Source of the DNA: Nocardia rosealba
GTDB lineage: Bacteria > Actinomycetota > Actinomycetes > Mycobacteriales > Mycobacteriaceae
Direction of reading: 5' to 3'
Length of the DNA: 64,000 nt
Assembly: GCF_020216065.1 (NCBI RefSeq)
Contig: NZ_JAIWNA010000003.1
Coordinates: 386,882 to 450,881, forward strand
Shown here: positions 35,395 through 43,440 of the stretch, piece by piece
Layout: each line of letters begins with the position of its first letter
Numbering within the stretch: position 1 is the stretch's first letter
Program-made: the position numbers and the translations under genes
The notes under the pieces: generated by a model
What the model saw: the letters and a program-made list of their open reading frames with translations, nothing else
What the model was told of the DNA's origin: nothing
Database searches by the model: none

Positions 35395-36107
35395 TCCGAG
35401 AAGAGTTCGTTTCCTCCATCTTCCGTGACCCGTTCATCCCCGACGGCGAGAAGTCGACCTATCACGTCGGTATCACCGGACAGCCCGGCGGGATGGAGGT
35501 GTCCCAGGTGGTCGTGCACACTCGGGGCGGCTACCACACGACGCTCGAGGTCGGCCCCGCTCAGCGGCATCGGGACGGGCGCGAGCCGGTCATGACGATC
35601 GAGCAGCGCATCGGCCGCATCGATGGGTTCCTGCACGCGGAAACCTATCGCGCGCAGACCTTCTCGGGATCGACGCTGGTGTCGCGGGAGGAGGCGAACT
35701 TCGTCGACACCGTGCATCTGCAACCCGGTGGCCTGCCCGCGCCCTACCCGGCGAACGTGATGCCGATCGCCGCCGGGCTCACCCTGCTGCGCGGCCTGGA
35801 ATTCGCCGAGGGGCTGATGGAGACCGTCGATGTGTGGCTGGCGTTCTCGGTGCACTGGCCACTGCTCGTGCGGGTGGAGAAACAGGTCGTGCTCACCGGG
35901 CCGGCCGGGGTGTTCTCCTGCTGGCAGGTCCGGTTGCGGCCCGGCTTCGAGCACGTGAACGGGATGCTCGACAAGATGGTCGGGTCCGTGGTGCCGCCGT
36001 TCCTCGCCTATTTCGAGGTGGCGGCACCGCACCGGCTGGTGCAGCTGAGTTTCCCGACGCAGATGTCGATGTCGGCTCCGCGCGCGACGATGGAGCTGGT
36101 GTCGTGA
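35391..36107 (+). CDS. Unknown beta-rich protein of the PKS operon
   Basis: 238 residues from GTG 35391 (GTGA overlap). No signal peptide or membrane span. Predicted beta-barrel-like alternation: STYHVGITGQPGGMEVSQVVVHTRGGYHTTLEVGP, MTIEQRIGRIDGFLHAETY, VEKQVVLTGPAGVFSCWQVRLRPG. This resembles DUF3108/lipocalin-like lipid-handling folds only in general shape. I do not recognise a family. Its fixed place between PapA-like and MFS genes, overlapping both, makes it part of the pathway: perhaps a lipid carrier between synthase and exporter, or a tailoring enzyme. No catalytic motif is evident. Confidence 0.6.
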   Translation: MIREEFVSSIFRDPFIPDGEKSTYHVGITGQPGGMEVSQVVVHTRGGYHTTLEVGPAQRHRDGREPVMTIEQRIGRIDGFLHAETYRAQTFSGSTLVSREEANFVDTVHLQPGGLPAPYPANVMPIAAGLTLLRGLEFAEGLMETVDVWLAFSVHWPLLVRVEKQVVLTGPAGVFSCWQVRLRPGFEHVNGMLDKMVGSVVPPFLAYFEVAAPHRLVQLSFPTQMSMSAPRATMELVS

Positions 36108-37552
36108 CCGCCACCGAACAATCGCGAACGCCCGAACTCGGTGCCTGGCTGGCCTTCGGCGCCTGCCTGATCGCGGTGTTCATGCAGATGATCGACGTGA
36201 CGATCGTGAACACCGCCCTGCCGAACCTGACCGCCGACCTCGGTGCGTCGCGCTCGGCGCAGCTGCTGGTGATCTCCGGCTACGCCCTGGCCTTCGCCTG
36301 CACCCTGCTCACCGCCGCCCGGATCGGGGCGATGGTCGGGCGGCGCACGATGTTCCTGGTGTCGGTCGCGGCCTTCACCGCGGCATCGGTCTGGTGCGGG
36401 TCGGCCGATGGTGCAACGGAATTGGTGATCGCACGCGTGGTGCAGGGCGCGGCCGGGGCGGGGATGGCCGCGCAGACCATCGCGATCCTCACCGCCGGAT
36501 TCCCGCGTGAACGTCACCCGCTGGTGTTCGCGTTGTACGGGGGCGTGGCGGGGTTCGCCGGGATGCTCGGACCCATCGTCGGCGGGGTGCTGCTCACCCT
36601 CGACATCGGCGGCTGGGGGTGGCGGTCGGTGTTCCTGATCAACCTGCCGATCGGGTTGTTCGCGTTCGCGCTGGCCTGGAAATTCCTGGACCGCAACAGA
36701 CCCGAAGGGCGACACCGCCTCGACCTGGTCGGCGCCGGATTGTCCGGGCTCGGGCTGTTCGCCCTGATCGCGGGCATGGCGCAGATCCAGCAGCACGGCT
36801 GGCGTCTCGACCTCGTCGCGGTCGTCGGTGCCGGCCTGGCGCTCACGGCGGTGTTCCTCGCCCAGCAACGTCGACGGACCGCACGCGGTGCGTCACCGCT
36901 CGTGCACCTGGAGCTGTTCCGCAACAACGGTTTCCGGGTCGGCTCGGTGCTGGTCGGCGCCTTCTTCGGGCTGTTCACGGCGTTCGTGTTCGCCGCATCG
37001 ATCACGATGCAGGACGTGCTCGGTTACTCGCCACTGCTCACCGGCATGGTGATGACCCTGTTCGCCCTCGGTGCCGGTGCGGGCGCCATCGGTTCGCTGA
37101 TCCTGGTGCCGCGCTTCGACATCTGGGCGCTGGCGGGTGGGATAGCGCTGTTCGGCGGGTGCATCGGCGCGGGCGGGGTCTACCTGTACCTGGTCGACGG
37201 CGTGGCCAGTGCGCTGCTGTGCGCGGGACCGGTGTTCGCGGCCGGCTTCGGTGTCGGGGTGTTCGGCGTGCAGTTGCAACCGATGATGCTGTCGGGATTG
37301 GACGCCGACCGGATGGCCGAAGCGTCCGGGGTGCTGCCGACGATCGAACAGGTCGGCAACGCGGTCGGCCTGGCGGTGTTGACCACGGTGTTCTTCAGCT
37401 CGCACAGCCTCGGCGGCGCCGTCACGATGATGGGTGCCATCTGCGGTGTCGCCCTGCTTCTCGCCGTGCTGACCTTGGCGATGCCCGGACGAGAGCAACG
37501 CGAGGCAGCCGCTGCCAGCGCTTCCCGCGAGGAGGTGCTCGACGGCGCCTGA
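36104..37552 (+). CDS. DHA2-family MFS exporter (14 TM)
   Basis: 482 residues from GTG 36104 (GTGA overlap with the previous stop). Motif D1-like MQMIDVTIVNTALPNL in the first span, motif A-like ARIGAMVGRRTMF, and motif C-like GGVAGFAGMLGPIVGGVL are those of the EmrB/QacA DHA2 subgroup. About 14 hydrophobic segments are seen. It is the last gene of the pks-pap operon. With MmpL on the other arm, the locus has two exporters. It could export the product, a by-product, or confer self-resistance. The convergent radical SAM gene ends 14 bp away. Confidence 0.9.
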   Translation: MTATEQSRTPELGAWLAFGACLIAVFMQMIDVTIVNTALPNLTADLGASRSAQLLVISGYALAFACTLLTAARIGAMVGRRTMFLVSVAAFTAASVWCGSADGATELVIARVVQGAAGAGMAAQTIAILTAGFPRERHPLVFALYGGVAGFAGMLGPIVGGVLLTLDIGGWGWRSVFLINLPIGLFAFALAWKFLDRNRPEGRHRLDLVGAGLSGLGLFALIAGMAQIQQHGWRLDLVAVVGAGLALTAVFLAQQRRRTARGASPLVHLELFRNNGFRVGSVLVGAFFGLFTAFVFAASITMQDVLGYSPLLTGMVMTLFALGAGAGAIGSLILVPRFDIWALAGGIALFGGCIGAGGVYLYLVDGVASALLCAGPVFAAGFGVGVFGVQLQPMMLSGLDADRMAEASGVLPTIEQVGNAVGLAVLTTVFFSSHSLGGAVTMMGAICGVALLLAVLTLAMPGREQREAAAASASREEVLDGA

Positions 37553-37566
37553 CTCACGCCGGACGC

Positions 37567-38580
37567 TCAGCCGAACAAGGTGAGTTGCGGGTTCGTCGGC
37601 GCAGGTACGGCGGTCGGCGGAGTCGTAGGACCCTGCTCGCGGCGCAGACCGTGGGCGGTAAGCAGGGGATTCACCCGGTCGCGCAACCAGTCGCGGTAGG
37701 TGGGGGTGACATTGGCACCCCGGTTGTAGAGCTGACGGTAGCGGCGCATGAGAGCGGGGTGTTCGGTATCGAGCCAGGCCAGGAACCAGTCGCGGGTGGG
37801 GCCACGCAGGTGCATGGGGAAGGCCATGGCGCTGGCGGCGCCCGCGTCGGCGATCGCGGCGAACAGGGCGTCGAGATGGGCGCGGCTGTCGGTGAGGCAC
37901 GGAATGATCGGGGCCGCCATCACATGCACGGAGAAGCCCGCGTCGGCAAGCGCGCGCACCAGGTCCAGGCGGGCGCGGGGTTCGGGGGTGCCCGGTTCGA
38001 GACTGTGATGCAGGTCGGGGTCGAGAATCGCGATCGACACCGCCACACTCACCTCCACCCGCCGCGCCGCCTCGGTGAGCAGCGGCAGATCCCGGCGCAG
38101 CAGCGGACCCTTGGTGAGAATCGAAAACGGCGTCCCGGAATCGGTGAGCGCGCGAATGATCCCCGGCATCAACCGGTATCGCCCCTCGGCCCGCTGATAC
38201 GGATCGGTATTGGTACCGAGCGCCACCGCCTCGCGCTGCCACGACCGGCGCCCCAGTTCCCGCCGCAACACCGCCGCCACATTGGTTTTCACCACGATCT
38301 CGGAATCGAAATCACGCCCGGCGTCCAGCCCGAGATATTCGTGACTGCCGCGCGCGAAACAGTACCGGCACGCATGCGAACACCCGCGCATCGGATTGAT
38401 GGTCCACCGGAACGGCAACGCGCTGCTCTCGGGCATCTTGTTCAGCGCGCTCTTGCACAACACCTCGTGAAAGGTGATGCCGTCGAACTCGGGCGTGCGG
38501 ACGGTACGAACGAGCCCCGCCCGGCTCAAACCGGGCAGGGCACCGTCATCGGCATCGAGGGTCTGGGTCTGCCACCGCAC
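37567..38580 (-). CDS. Rv2578c-type radical SAM protein (SplB-like) with C-terminal clamp-binding-like motif
   Basis: 337 residues. Cluster motif GCSHACRYCFAR gives CxxxCxxC (Cys67, Cys71, Cys74) for a 4Fe-4S/SAM centre. The following TIM-barrel strands include REAVALGTNTDPYQRAE and FSILTKGPL, as in the SPL/Rv2578c family of DNA-repair-like radical SAM proteins. The last residues are QLTLFG; QLTLF fits the QL(S/D)LF consensus by which bacterial proteins bind the beta sliding clamp. It neighbours hisS in mycobacteria as I recall, but here a 15-kb lipid locus separates them. Substrate unknown. Confidence 0.88.
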   Translation of the reverse strand: MRWQTQTLDADDGALPGLSRAGLVRTVRTPEFDGITFHEVLCKSALNKMPESSALPFRWTINPMRGCSHACRYCFARGSHEYLGLDAGRDFDSEIVVKTNVAAVLRRELGRRSWQREAVALGTNTDPYQRAEGRYRLMPGIIRALTDSGTPFSILTKGPLLRRDLPLLTEAARRVEVSVAVSIAILDPDLHHSLEPGTPEPRARLDLVRALADAGFSVHVMAAPIIPCLTDSRAHLDALFAAIADAGAASAMAFPMHLRGPTRDWFLAWLDTEHPALMRRYRQLYNRGANVTPTYRDWLRDRVNPLLTAHGLRREQGPTTPPTAVPAPTNPQLTLFG

Positions 38581-38611
38581 CCCTCGAGTCGAACATGCGT
38601 TCGATCAGGTG

Positions 38612-39586
38612 TCAAGCGTGCTGCGGGTCGAGCGCGAAGTCGACGAGGTCGTGGATGCTCTCCTGGATCGGGCGCGGGTGGTAGCCCAGTTCACGTTCGG
38701 CTTTGCCGTGGTCGACGACGGGGGCCGAGATGATCGCGCCGAGAGCGGCTTTGGAGAGCACGTCCGAACCGAGTCGCTTGCCGATCGGTTCGAGTACCGG
38801 CATGAGCGCGCCGATGAGACCCGCCGGGATGGCGAAACGCGGGCCGGTGGCACCCGCGTGCCGGGCGGCGATCCGGCACAGCTCGAGCAGGGTGATCATG
38901 TGCCCGCCCAGCAGGTAGTTCTCGCCGGTGCGGCCCTTCTCGCCGGCCAGGATCAGGCCGTGTGCCACATCGCGGACATCGACCATGTCGAAGCCGCCGC
39001 CGATCATCACCGGGACGCGCCCGCGCGCGCAGTCCACTGTGGTGCGGTTGACGCGGGAGAGCCGGCTCAGGTTGTCGATCGGGCCGAAGACGCCGGTCGG
39101 GTTGACGATCACCGCGTTGAGACCGCGTTCGATGGCAGGCCGCAGCGAGAGCTCGCCGGTCCATTTGGAACGGTCGTACACGGGCAGTTCGGGATTGTCG
39201 GAACGCTGGGAGGTCTCGTCGATGTGCCCACCCGCGCGGTACTGGTCGAAGGCGTGGATGGAGCTGGTGTGCACGAACCGGCGCGCGCCCACCTCGAGCG
39301 CGGCCTCGGCCGTGACCCGCACGCCCTCGGTGTTCACCCGCCAGGCCAGATCGTTGTTCTTGGCCAGCGTGATGAGGGCGACCAGGTGGTACACCACCTC
39401 GGCGCCGTCCAGCGCCGTGCGCATCGACGCCGCGTCGAGCACGTCACCCTCGACCCAGGTGACGGCCGGGTCGGTGGTGGCGGGGGCGACGCGGTCGATG
39501 GCAACCACCTCGTGTCCGCGCTCCACGAGCTGAGGGATCAGGTTGGATCCGAGGTAGCCGGCTGCGCCGGTCACTGCGACCTTCAT
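38612..39586 (-). CDS. NAD(P)-dependent SDR (epimerase / 3-beta-HSD-like)
   Basis: 324 residues from ATG 39586 (MKVAVTGAAGYLGSNL); the upstream Met at 39607 would place the start on top of the operator and is rejected. Extended SDR fold: nucleotide motif TGAAGYLG (6-13), Asp31 in AIDR for NAD preference, HTSSIH, and the YxxxK pair (Tyr137, Lys141). The family includes UDP-sugar epimerases and hydroxysteroid dehydrogenase/isomerases. A perfect KstR-type palindrome sits 14 bp upstream of the start codon, which favours a sterol- or steroid-linked role. That role is inference from the operator. Confidence 0.85.
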   Translation of the reverse strand: MKVAVTGAAGYLGSNLIPQLVERGHEVVAIDRVAPATTDPAVTWVEGDVLDAASMRTALDGAEVVYHLVALITLAKNNDLAWRVNTEGVRVTAEAALEVGARRFVHTSSIHAFDQYRAGGHIDETSQRSDNPELPVYDRSKWTGELSLRPAIERGLNAVIVNPTGVFGPIDNLSRLSRVNRTTVDCARGRVPVMIGGGFDMVDVRDVAHGLILAGEKGRTGENYLLGGHMITLLELCRIAARHAGATGPRFAIPAGLIGALMPVLEPIGKRLGSDVLSKAALGAIISAPVVDHGKAERELGYHPRPIQESIHDLVDFALDPQHA

Positions 39587-39599
39587 GAGGCCGAGGATA

Positions 39600-39613
39600 T
39601 AGAACATGTTCTA
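39600..39613. promoter_or_regulatory. KstR-type operator upstream of the SDR gene
   Basis: TAGAACATGTTCTA is a perfect 14-bp palindrome and fits the KstR consensus TnnAACnnGTTnnA at every fixed position. On the minus strand it overlaps a TATAT -10-like element and ends 14 bp before the SDR ATG, a good place for a repressor. Confidence 0.7.
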
Positions 39614-39676
39614 GTTTTGCCATCGAATGTCGCAGATCGGGTCCGTCGCGAGTCGAAACCGGTCGGGGTATTCGGC

Positions 39677-39682
39677 TATATT
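39677..39682 (+). promoter_or_regulatory. Possible -10 element for the EspC/EspA-like pair
   Basis: TATATT in an otherwise GC-rich 170-bp gap, about 95 bp before the ATG at 39778. No clear -35. The ribosome site GTGGGGG lies close to the start. Confidence 0.35.
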
Positions 39683-39777
39683 TGGCGCACTGCGCAATCG
39701 GGCGGTCGCGTCGGGAGTTGCGCGGCTACCCGATCGTGGTCTCCAGACCGACTTTTCACGACGAGTGGGGGATTCGC

Positions 39778-40107
39778 ATGACCGATCTCTCGGTGCAAAC
39801 CGAAGGTGTCAACGCGTTCGCGACGACCAATGCCGGGGTGGCGGGGCAGATCGCGGCGGCGGGCAATTTCGACCTGGTCGCCAATGTCTCCGCGATGACA
39901 CCCGTGTTCGGGCTCATCGGGGCCGACTACCTGGCGATGTTCGCGGCCGCGCAGGTGTTGCAGGCCAAGGACATCAATGAGCTGTCCGCCAAGTTCGGGT
40001 CGCTGTCGGACGCGGCGTTCCGCTCGTCGGTGACCTTCGACGCCACCGACATCGACAACGCGGCGCAGATCGCGCGCCAGGCCGCCGGGATCGGGGGCGC
40101 GGCATGA
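39778..40107 (+). CDS. EspC-like ESX (type VII) secretion substrate
   Basis: 109 residues from ATG 39778. All-helical, without a signal peptide: SVQTEGVNAFATTNAGVAGQIAAAG, then a Gly turn, then FGLIGADYLAMFAAAQVLQAKDINELSAKFGSLSDAAFRSS. This is the size and pattern of EspC/DUF2580 proteins, helical-hairpin partners exported by ESX machines. The partner gene overlaps by four bases (ATGA), as in espA-espC-like pairs where the two fold together. No ESX core gene (eccC, mycP) is in the window, so export must use a machine encoded elsewhere. Confidence 0.75.
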   Translation: MTDLSVQTEGVNAFATTNAGVAGQIAAAGNFDLVANVSAMTPVFGLIGADYLAMFAAAQVLQAKDINELSAKFGSLSDAAFRSSVTFDATDIDNAAQIARQAAGIGGAA

Positions 40108-41735
40108 AGCCGCTGAGCGCGGACACGGGCGTGATCAGCCCGGAAGCGTCGCTGGCCACCGCCGAGACCGAGACACAGTCCGCGCTCGGCGCCGTGCCGC
40201 AGGAGCTGGCGGGCCAGGCCATTCTCGACGTGCCGCTGGTGCAGCTGCCCGAGGACGTCGAGGAACCGGTCTTCACCCTCGCGCAGAAGATCACCGAGGA
40301 AACCCAGCAGGTCGGCATGCCGACCGGGCTGCCCGGCCTGTCCGGGCTCGGCACCGGGACGGACGCCCAGGACATCCTGACCGGTATCTCGGACGACGCG
40401 TCCTCGGCGCTCACCGACGTGCAGGGCGCGCTGAGCCAGGCCACGATCGACCCGTTCGGCACCGCCGAGACCCTGATGAACCAGGCCAAGAGCGCCGTCA
40501 CCGGCGCGACGGGCGGCGCGGGCGGTGCCTCGAACACCGGGGCCGGTGGCAACTCGGCCGCCGCGACCAGCCTCACCGAAGACCCGGTCGCGGCACTGAT
40601 GAACGGCCTGTCGCTGCCCGCGCTGCCCGGCATCGAGACGCTGTTCCAGCCGTTCCTCGACCTGCTCAGCAGCTTCGGCACCGGCGTGTTCGGCTCGCTC
40701 GACCCCACCTCCATCCTGAGCAATTCCTCGGCCGTCATCGAACAGGCCATGACCCTGGCCCAGGGCGGTGTGAAAACGGTGCAGCAACTGTGGGAGGGCC
40801 AGGCCGCCGACGCCGCGACCACCGCCAGCCAGCAGGCGCAGGCCCAGGGACAGGAGACCAGTCAGCGCGGCATCGATATCTCCGCGCTCACTCAGCAGGC
40901 GGCCGCGGTCGTGCAGACGGGCAACGCCCAGCTCACCTCCATCGCCACCACCTTCGCCGCGCAGGCGACGGCGCTCGCCCCGACCATCATGCTGCCGCCC
41001 ACCCAGGCCACGCTGATCGGCCTGGCGACGACCCACCTGGGCGAGGCGGTCACGGTCGTCAACGCCACCCGCGGCCAATTGGCCGGGTACACCGGTGAAC
41101 TCAGCGGTGTGGTCGGTCAGCTCGCGAGCCAGAGCGGGCTGCCCTCGCCGGAAGAGGTGCTCTCGGCCGCGTCGGAGAACATCGGCGAACCGCTGCTCAC
41201 CCAGGCCGAGGACGCGCTGAGCAGCGCCACCGAGACCAGTGCGGCCAGCACCGGCGGCACCGGCGGAACCACTACGTCCCCGGCGGGCACCAGCCCGGCG
41301 GGCACCGGTGGCACGGGCGGCGGCGGTGGCTCGAGTGCCGCGCTCGGCGCTCTCGGTACCGCGCGCGGTGGCGGCGGTGGCGGAGGCGGTGGCGGCAGCT
41401 CGAGTGGCACTCCGAGCACCGGCTCGCCGAAGTCGACGGCACTGCCCGGCTCCGCGATGCCCGCCGCCGGTCGCGTGATGGCGACGGGTCTCGGCACCGG
41501 CATGGGTGGTGCGAGCACCACGCCCGCAGGCGCGGGTTCCGGATTCATGGGCGGCAGCCCGGGTGCCGCGGGCGCGGGCCAGCGCGGCAACGACGAGGAA
41601 CACGGCCGCACGGTGCAGCCCTACCAGAGCCGCACCGGTAACGAAGACCTCACCGGTCTCCTGGGCGAAGCCACGCCCGAGGTCATCGGTGCCGTCCACG
41701 AGGACGAACGCACCGCCGACGAAGACCGGTTCTGA
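40104..41735 (+). CDS. Large EspA/EspE-like ESX substrate partner
   Basis: 543 residues, no signal peptide. A helical middle part includes VKTVQQLWEGQAADAATTASQ, a WxG-type turn between helices as in ESX substrates. Then comes a long Gly/Ser/Thr-rich segment (about 370-490). The C-terminal stretch GQRGNDEEHGRTVQPYQSR ... EDLTGLLGEATPEVIGAV follows the tail pattern seen in many ESX-secreted Esp and PPE-like proteins of mycolata. Co-translated with the EspC-like gene. A strong bidirectional terminator follows directly. Function outside the cell unknown. Confidence 0.7.
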   Translation: MKPLSADTGVISPEASLATAETETQSALGAVPQELAGQAILDVPLVQLPEDVEEPVFTLAQKITEETQQVGMPTGLPGLSGLGTGTDAQDILTGISDDASSALTDVQGALSQATIDPFGTAETLMNQAKSAVTGATGGAGGASNTGAGGNSAAATSLTEDPVAALMNGLSLPALPGIETLFQPFLDLLSSFGTGVFGSLDPTSILSNSSAVIEQAMTLAQGGVKTVQQLWEGQAADAATTASQQAQAQGQETSQRGIDISALTQQAAAVVQTGNAQLTSIATTFAAQATALAPTIMLPPTQATLIGLATTHLGEAVTVVNATRGQLAGYTGELSGVVGQLASQSGLPSPEEVLSAASENIGEPLLTQAEDALSSATETSAASTGGTGGTTTSPAGTSPAGTGGTGGGGGSSAALGALGTARGGGGGGGGGGSSSGTPSTGSPKSTALPGSAMPAAGRVMATGLGTGMGGASTTPAGAGSGFMGGSPGAAGAGQRGNDEEHGRTVQPYQSRTGNEDLTGLLGEATPEVIGAVHEDERTADEDRF

Positions 41736-41736
41736 T

Positions 41737-41775
41737 CGAAGGTCGCCCGCGGTCGGGTGCCGCGGGCGACCTTCG
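41737..41775. terminator. Perfect 16-bp-stem bidirectional terminator
   Basis: CGAAGGTCGCCCGCGG (41737-41752), 7-base loop, and its exact complement (41760-41775), placed between the EspA-like stop and the convergent gene's stop. It is the most stable simple hairpin noticed in the window. Confidence 0.85.
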
Positions 41776-41777
41776 AC

Positions 41778-42272
41778 TCACTTCTTGAAGGCGTCGACCA
41801 GCTTCTTGGTGAGGTCGGTGAAACGCTTACGCGCGGCCTGCTGCTCGGGGTCGAGGCCGTCGGCCGCGTCGGGGGAGTAGACCACCAGGTGGGCGTCCTC
41901 GGCCGGATCCTCGGTCAGCAGGTCGACGATCTGGGCGCCCTTGCCCTCACCGGCGGGGATGCCGAAGTCGATGTCCTGCAGCGCCTCGATCTCCTCGCGC
42001 GCGGCCGAGATCACGTCGGCGGCGACCTTTCCCCGTTCCTCCTTCGGCGCGGTCTCGGCCTTGCGGTCCTTGCTCACCGCGTCGGGCCGGTACACGGCCG
42101 TGCCGTCGTCGAACACCTGCAGCACCGGCCGCAGGTCGGTGCGCGTCGACCACCCGGCGGGGATGGTGGTGACGCTGATCAGGGGTAGCGGCGCCGGTTC
42201 GGCATGGGCGAGCGCGCCCGCACCGGGCAGAGCGAGCGCGCAGACGAGCAGACCGATGATGGGCAGGCGCAT
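41778..42272 (-). CDS. Small secreted protein of unknown function
   Basis: 164 residues with a signal peptide (RLPIIGLLVCALALPGAGALAHA). The mature part is soluble: PLISVTTIPAGWSTRTDLRPVLQVFDDGTAVYRPDA, then a Lys/Glu-rich helix and LVVYSPDAADGLDPEQQAARKRFTDLTKKLVDAF. I recognise no family; a similar-sized hypothetical protein follows the metallopeptidase in mycobacteria, as I recall. It is 45 bp behind the metallopeptidase gene on the same strand and probably shares its transcript. Confidence 0.7.
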   Translation of the reverse strand: MRLPIIGLLVCALALPGAGALAHAEPAPLPLISVTTIPAGWSTRTDLRPVLQVFDDGTAVYRPDAVSKDRKAETAPKEERGKVAADVISAAREEIEALQDIDFGIPAGEGKGAQIVDLLTEDPAEDAHLVVYSPDAADGLDPEQQAARKRFTDLTKKLVDAFKK

Positions 42273-42317
42273 GATTTCCCCTCGATGAAAAACGCTGTGT
42301 CGGATCGGGTTCGAGGG

Positions 42318-43244
42318 TCAGCGTAACCCGGGGGGATTGTCCAGGTCGGCGGCGGAATAGGTATCGCAGGACTGCACCGAACCGCTGCGGTAGCCGGCGA
42401 GGAACCACTTCTGGCGCTGATCCGAGGACCCGTGTGTCCACGATTCCGGATTCACGCCACGACCCGCCGCACGCTGGATGCGGTCGTCGCCCACGGCGTT
42501 GGCGGCCGACAGCGCGTCGCGGATGTCGTTGTCCGACAACGGCTTCAGGAACGGCTGCGTGCTGCCCGGCGCGTTCTGCTTGTCGGCGAAATGCGCCCAC
42601 ATGCCCGCATAGCAGTCGGCCTGCAGTTCGGTGCGCACCGCACCGGATTCGGGTCCGCGCGGATCCTGTTGTGCGCGGCCGATATCACCGAGTTGGTTCT
42701 GGATGTGATGGCCCACCTCGTGAGCGACCACGTACTCCTGGGCCAGTGGCCCGGCACTCGCGCCGAACCGGTCGACGAGTTCCTGGAAGAAGCTGGTGTC
42801 GAAGTAGGCGGTGCGATCGGCGGGGCAGTAGAACGGGCCGACATCGCTGGTGGCGTTACCGCAGCCGGTGTTCACCGCCCCCGTGAACAGGACGAGTTCG
42901 GGCCGCACATACCGCTGACCGGTCTGTTTGGGCAGCTCCGCACCCCACACCGCGTCCAGGCTCTGCGCGGTGAGCACCACCCGGCAGTCGACGTACTTGT
43001 TCGCATCGGCCCCGGTCTTGCAGTGTTCGGGGGTGCCCGCGGTGACGTCCCCGCCCTGGTACTGCCCGCCGGACACCCCCGTGCCCGAACCGGTACCGGT
43101 GAGGTCGACGCCGAACAGCAGGCCGACCACCAGCAGGATCAGCCCACCCGCGCCACCACCGACGGCCAGCTTGCCGCCCATCCCCGGTCCGCCGCCCGAG
43201 GATGCCCGGCCCGGATCGATCTGCATACCCTCGTTGAAGGTCAT
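42318..43244 (-). CDS. Membrane-bound neutral zinc metallopeptidase (YpfJ family)
   Basis: 308 residues from ATG 43244 ([15 protein letters not shown]). A Gly-rich N-terminus precedes one span ([16 protein letters not shown]). The exported catalytic part has [15 protein letters not shown] and the zinc motif [15 protein letters not shown] (HExxH), followed by [12 protein letters not shown] with the third-ligand Glu. This is the YpfJ/neutral zinc metallopeptidase family, physiological substrate unknown. It is divergent from aspS over about 200 bp. Confidence 0.9.
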   Translation of the reverse strand: MTFNEGMQIDPGRASSGGGPGMGGKLAVGGGAGGLILLVVGLLFGVDLTGTGSGTGVSGGQYQGGDVTAGTPEHCKTGADANKYVDCRVVLTAQSLDAVWGAELPKQTGQRYVRPELVLFTGAVNTGCGNATSDVGPFYCPADRTAYFDTSFFQELVDRFGASAGPLAQEYVVAHEVGHHIQNQLGDIGRAQQDPRGPESGAVRTELQADCYAGMWAHFADKQNAPGSTQPFLKPLSDNDIRDALSAANAVGDDRIQRAAGRGVNPESWTHGSSDQRQKWFLAGYRSGSVQSCDTYSAADLDNPPGLR

Positions 43245-43365
43245 CGCGGTACTCGCCTTCGCTCGGTTGTCCACTGCCCTGCAGCACCATTGGCCACCGC
43301 GCGCGCAGCCGTCGCGCAGGGCGCGCGACAAGCTTGACACGGCGCGGAAGATATCGGTTTTCCCT

Positions 43366-43393
43366 CGCCCATCGTGTCTCACTACGATGGGCG
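43366..43393 (+). promoter_or_regulatory. Hairpin/palindrome in the aspS upstream region
   Basis: CGCCCATCGT and its exact complement around an 8-base loop, 48 bases before the aspS start. The 3' arm includes TACGAT, a possible -10. A smaller hairpin (GCACCG...CGGTGC, 43395-43417) follows. It could be an operator or a leader RNA structure. Confidence 0.45.
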
Positions 43394-43440
43394 TGCACCG
43401 GGTCTTCTCCACGGTGCGAAAAATCGTCGAAAGGAATACC

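Noticed and set aside
43366..43417. T-box riboswitch before aspS
   Set aside because: No T-box consensus sequence or specifier-loop arrangement visible; only two simple hairpins.
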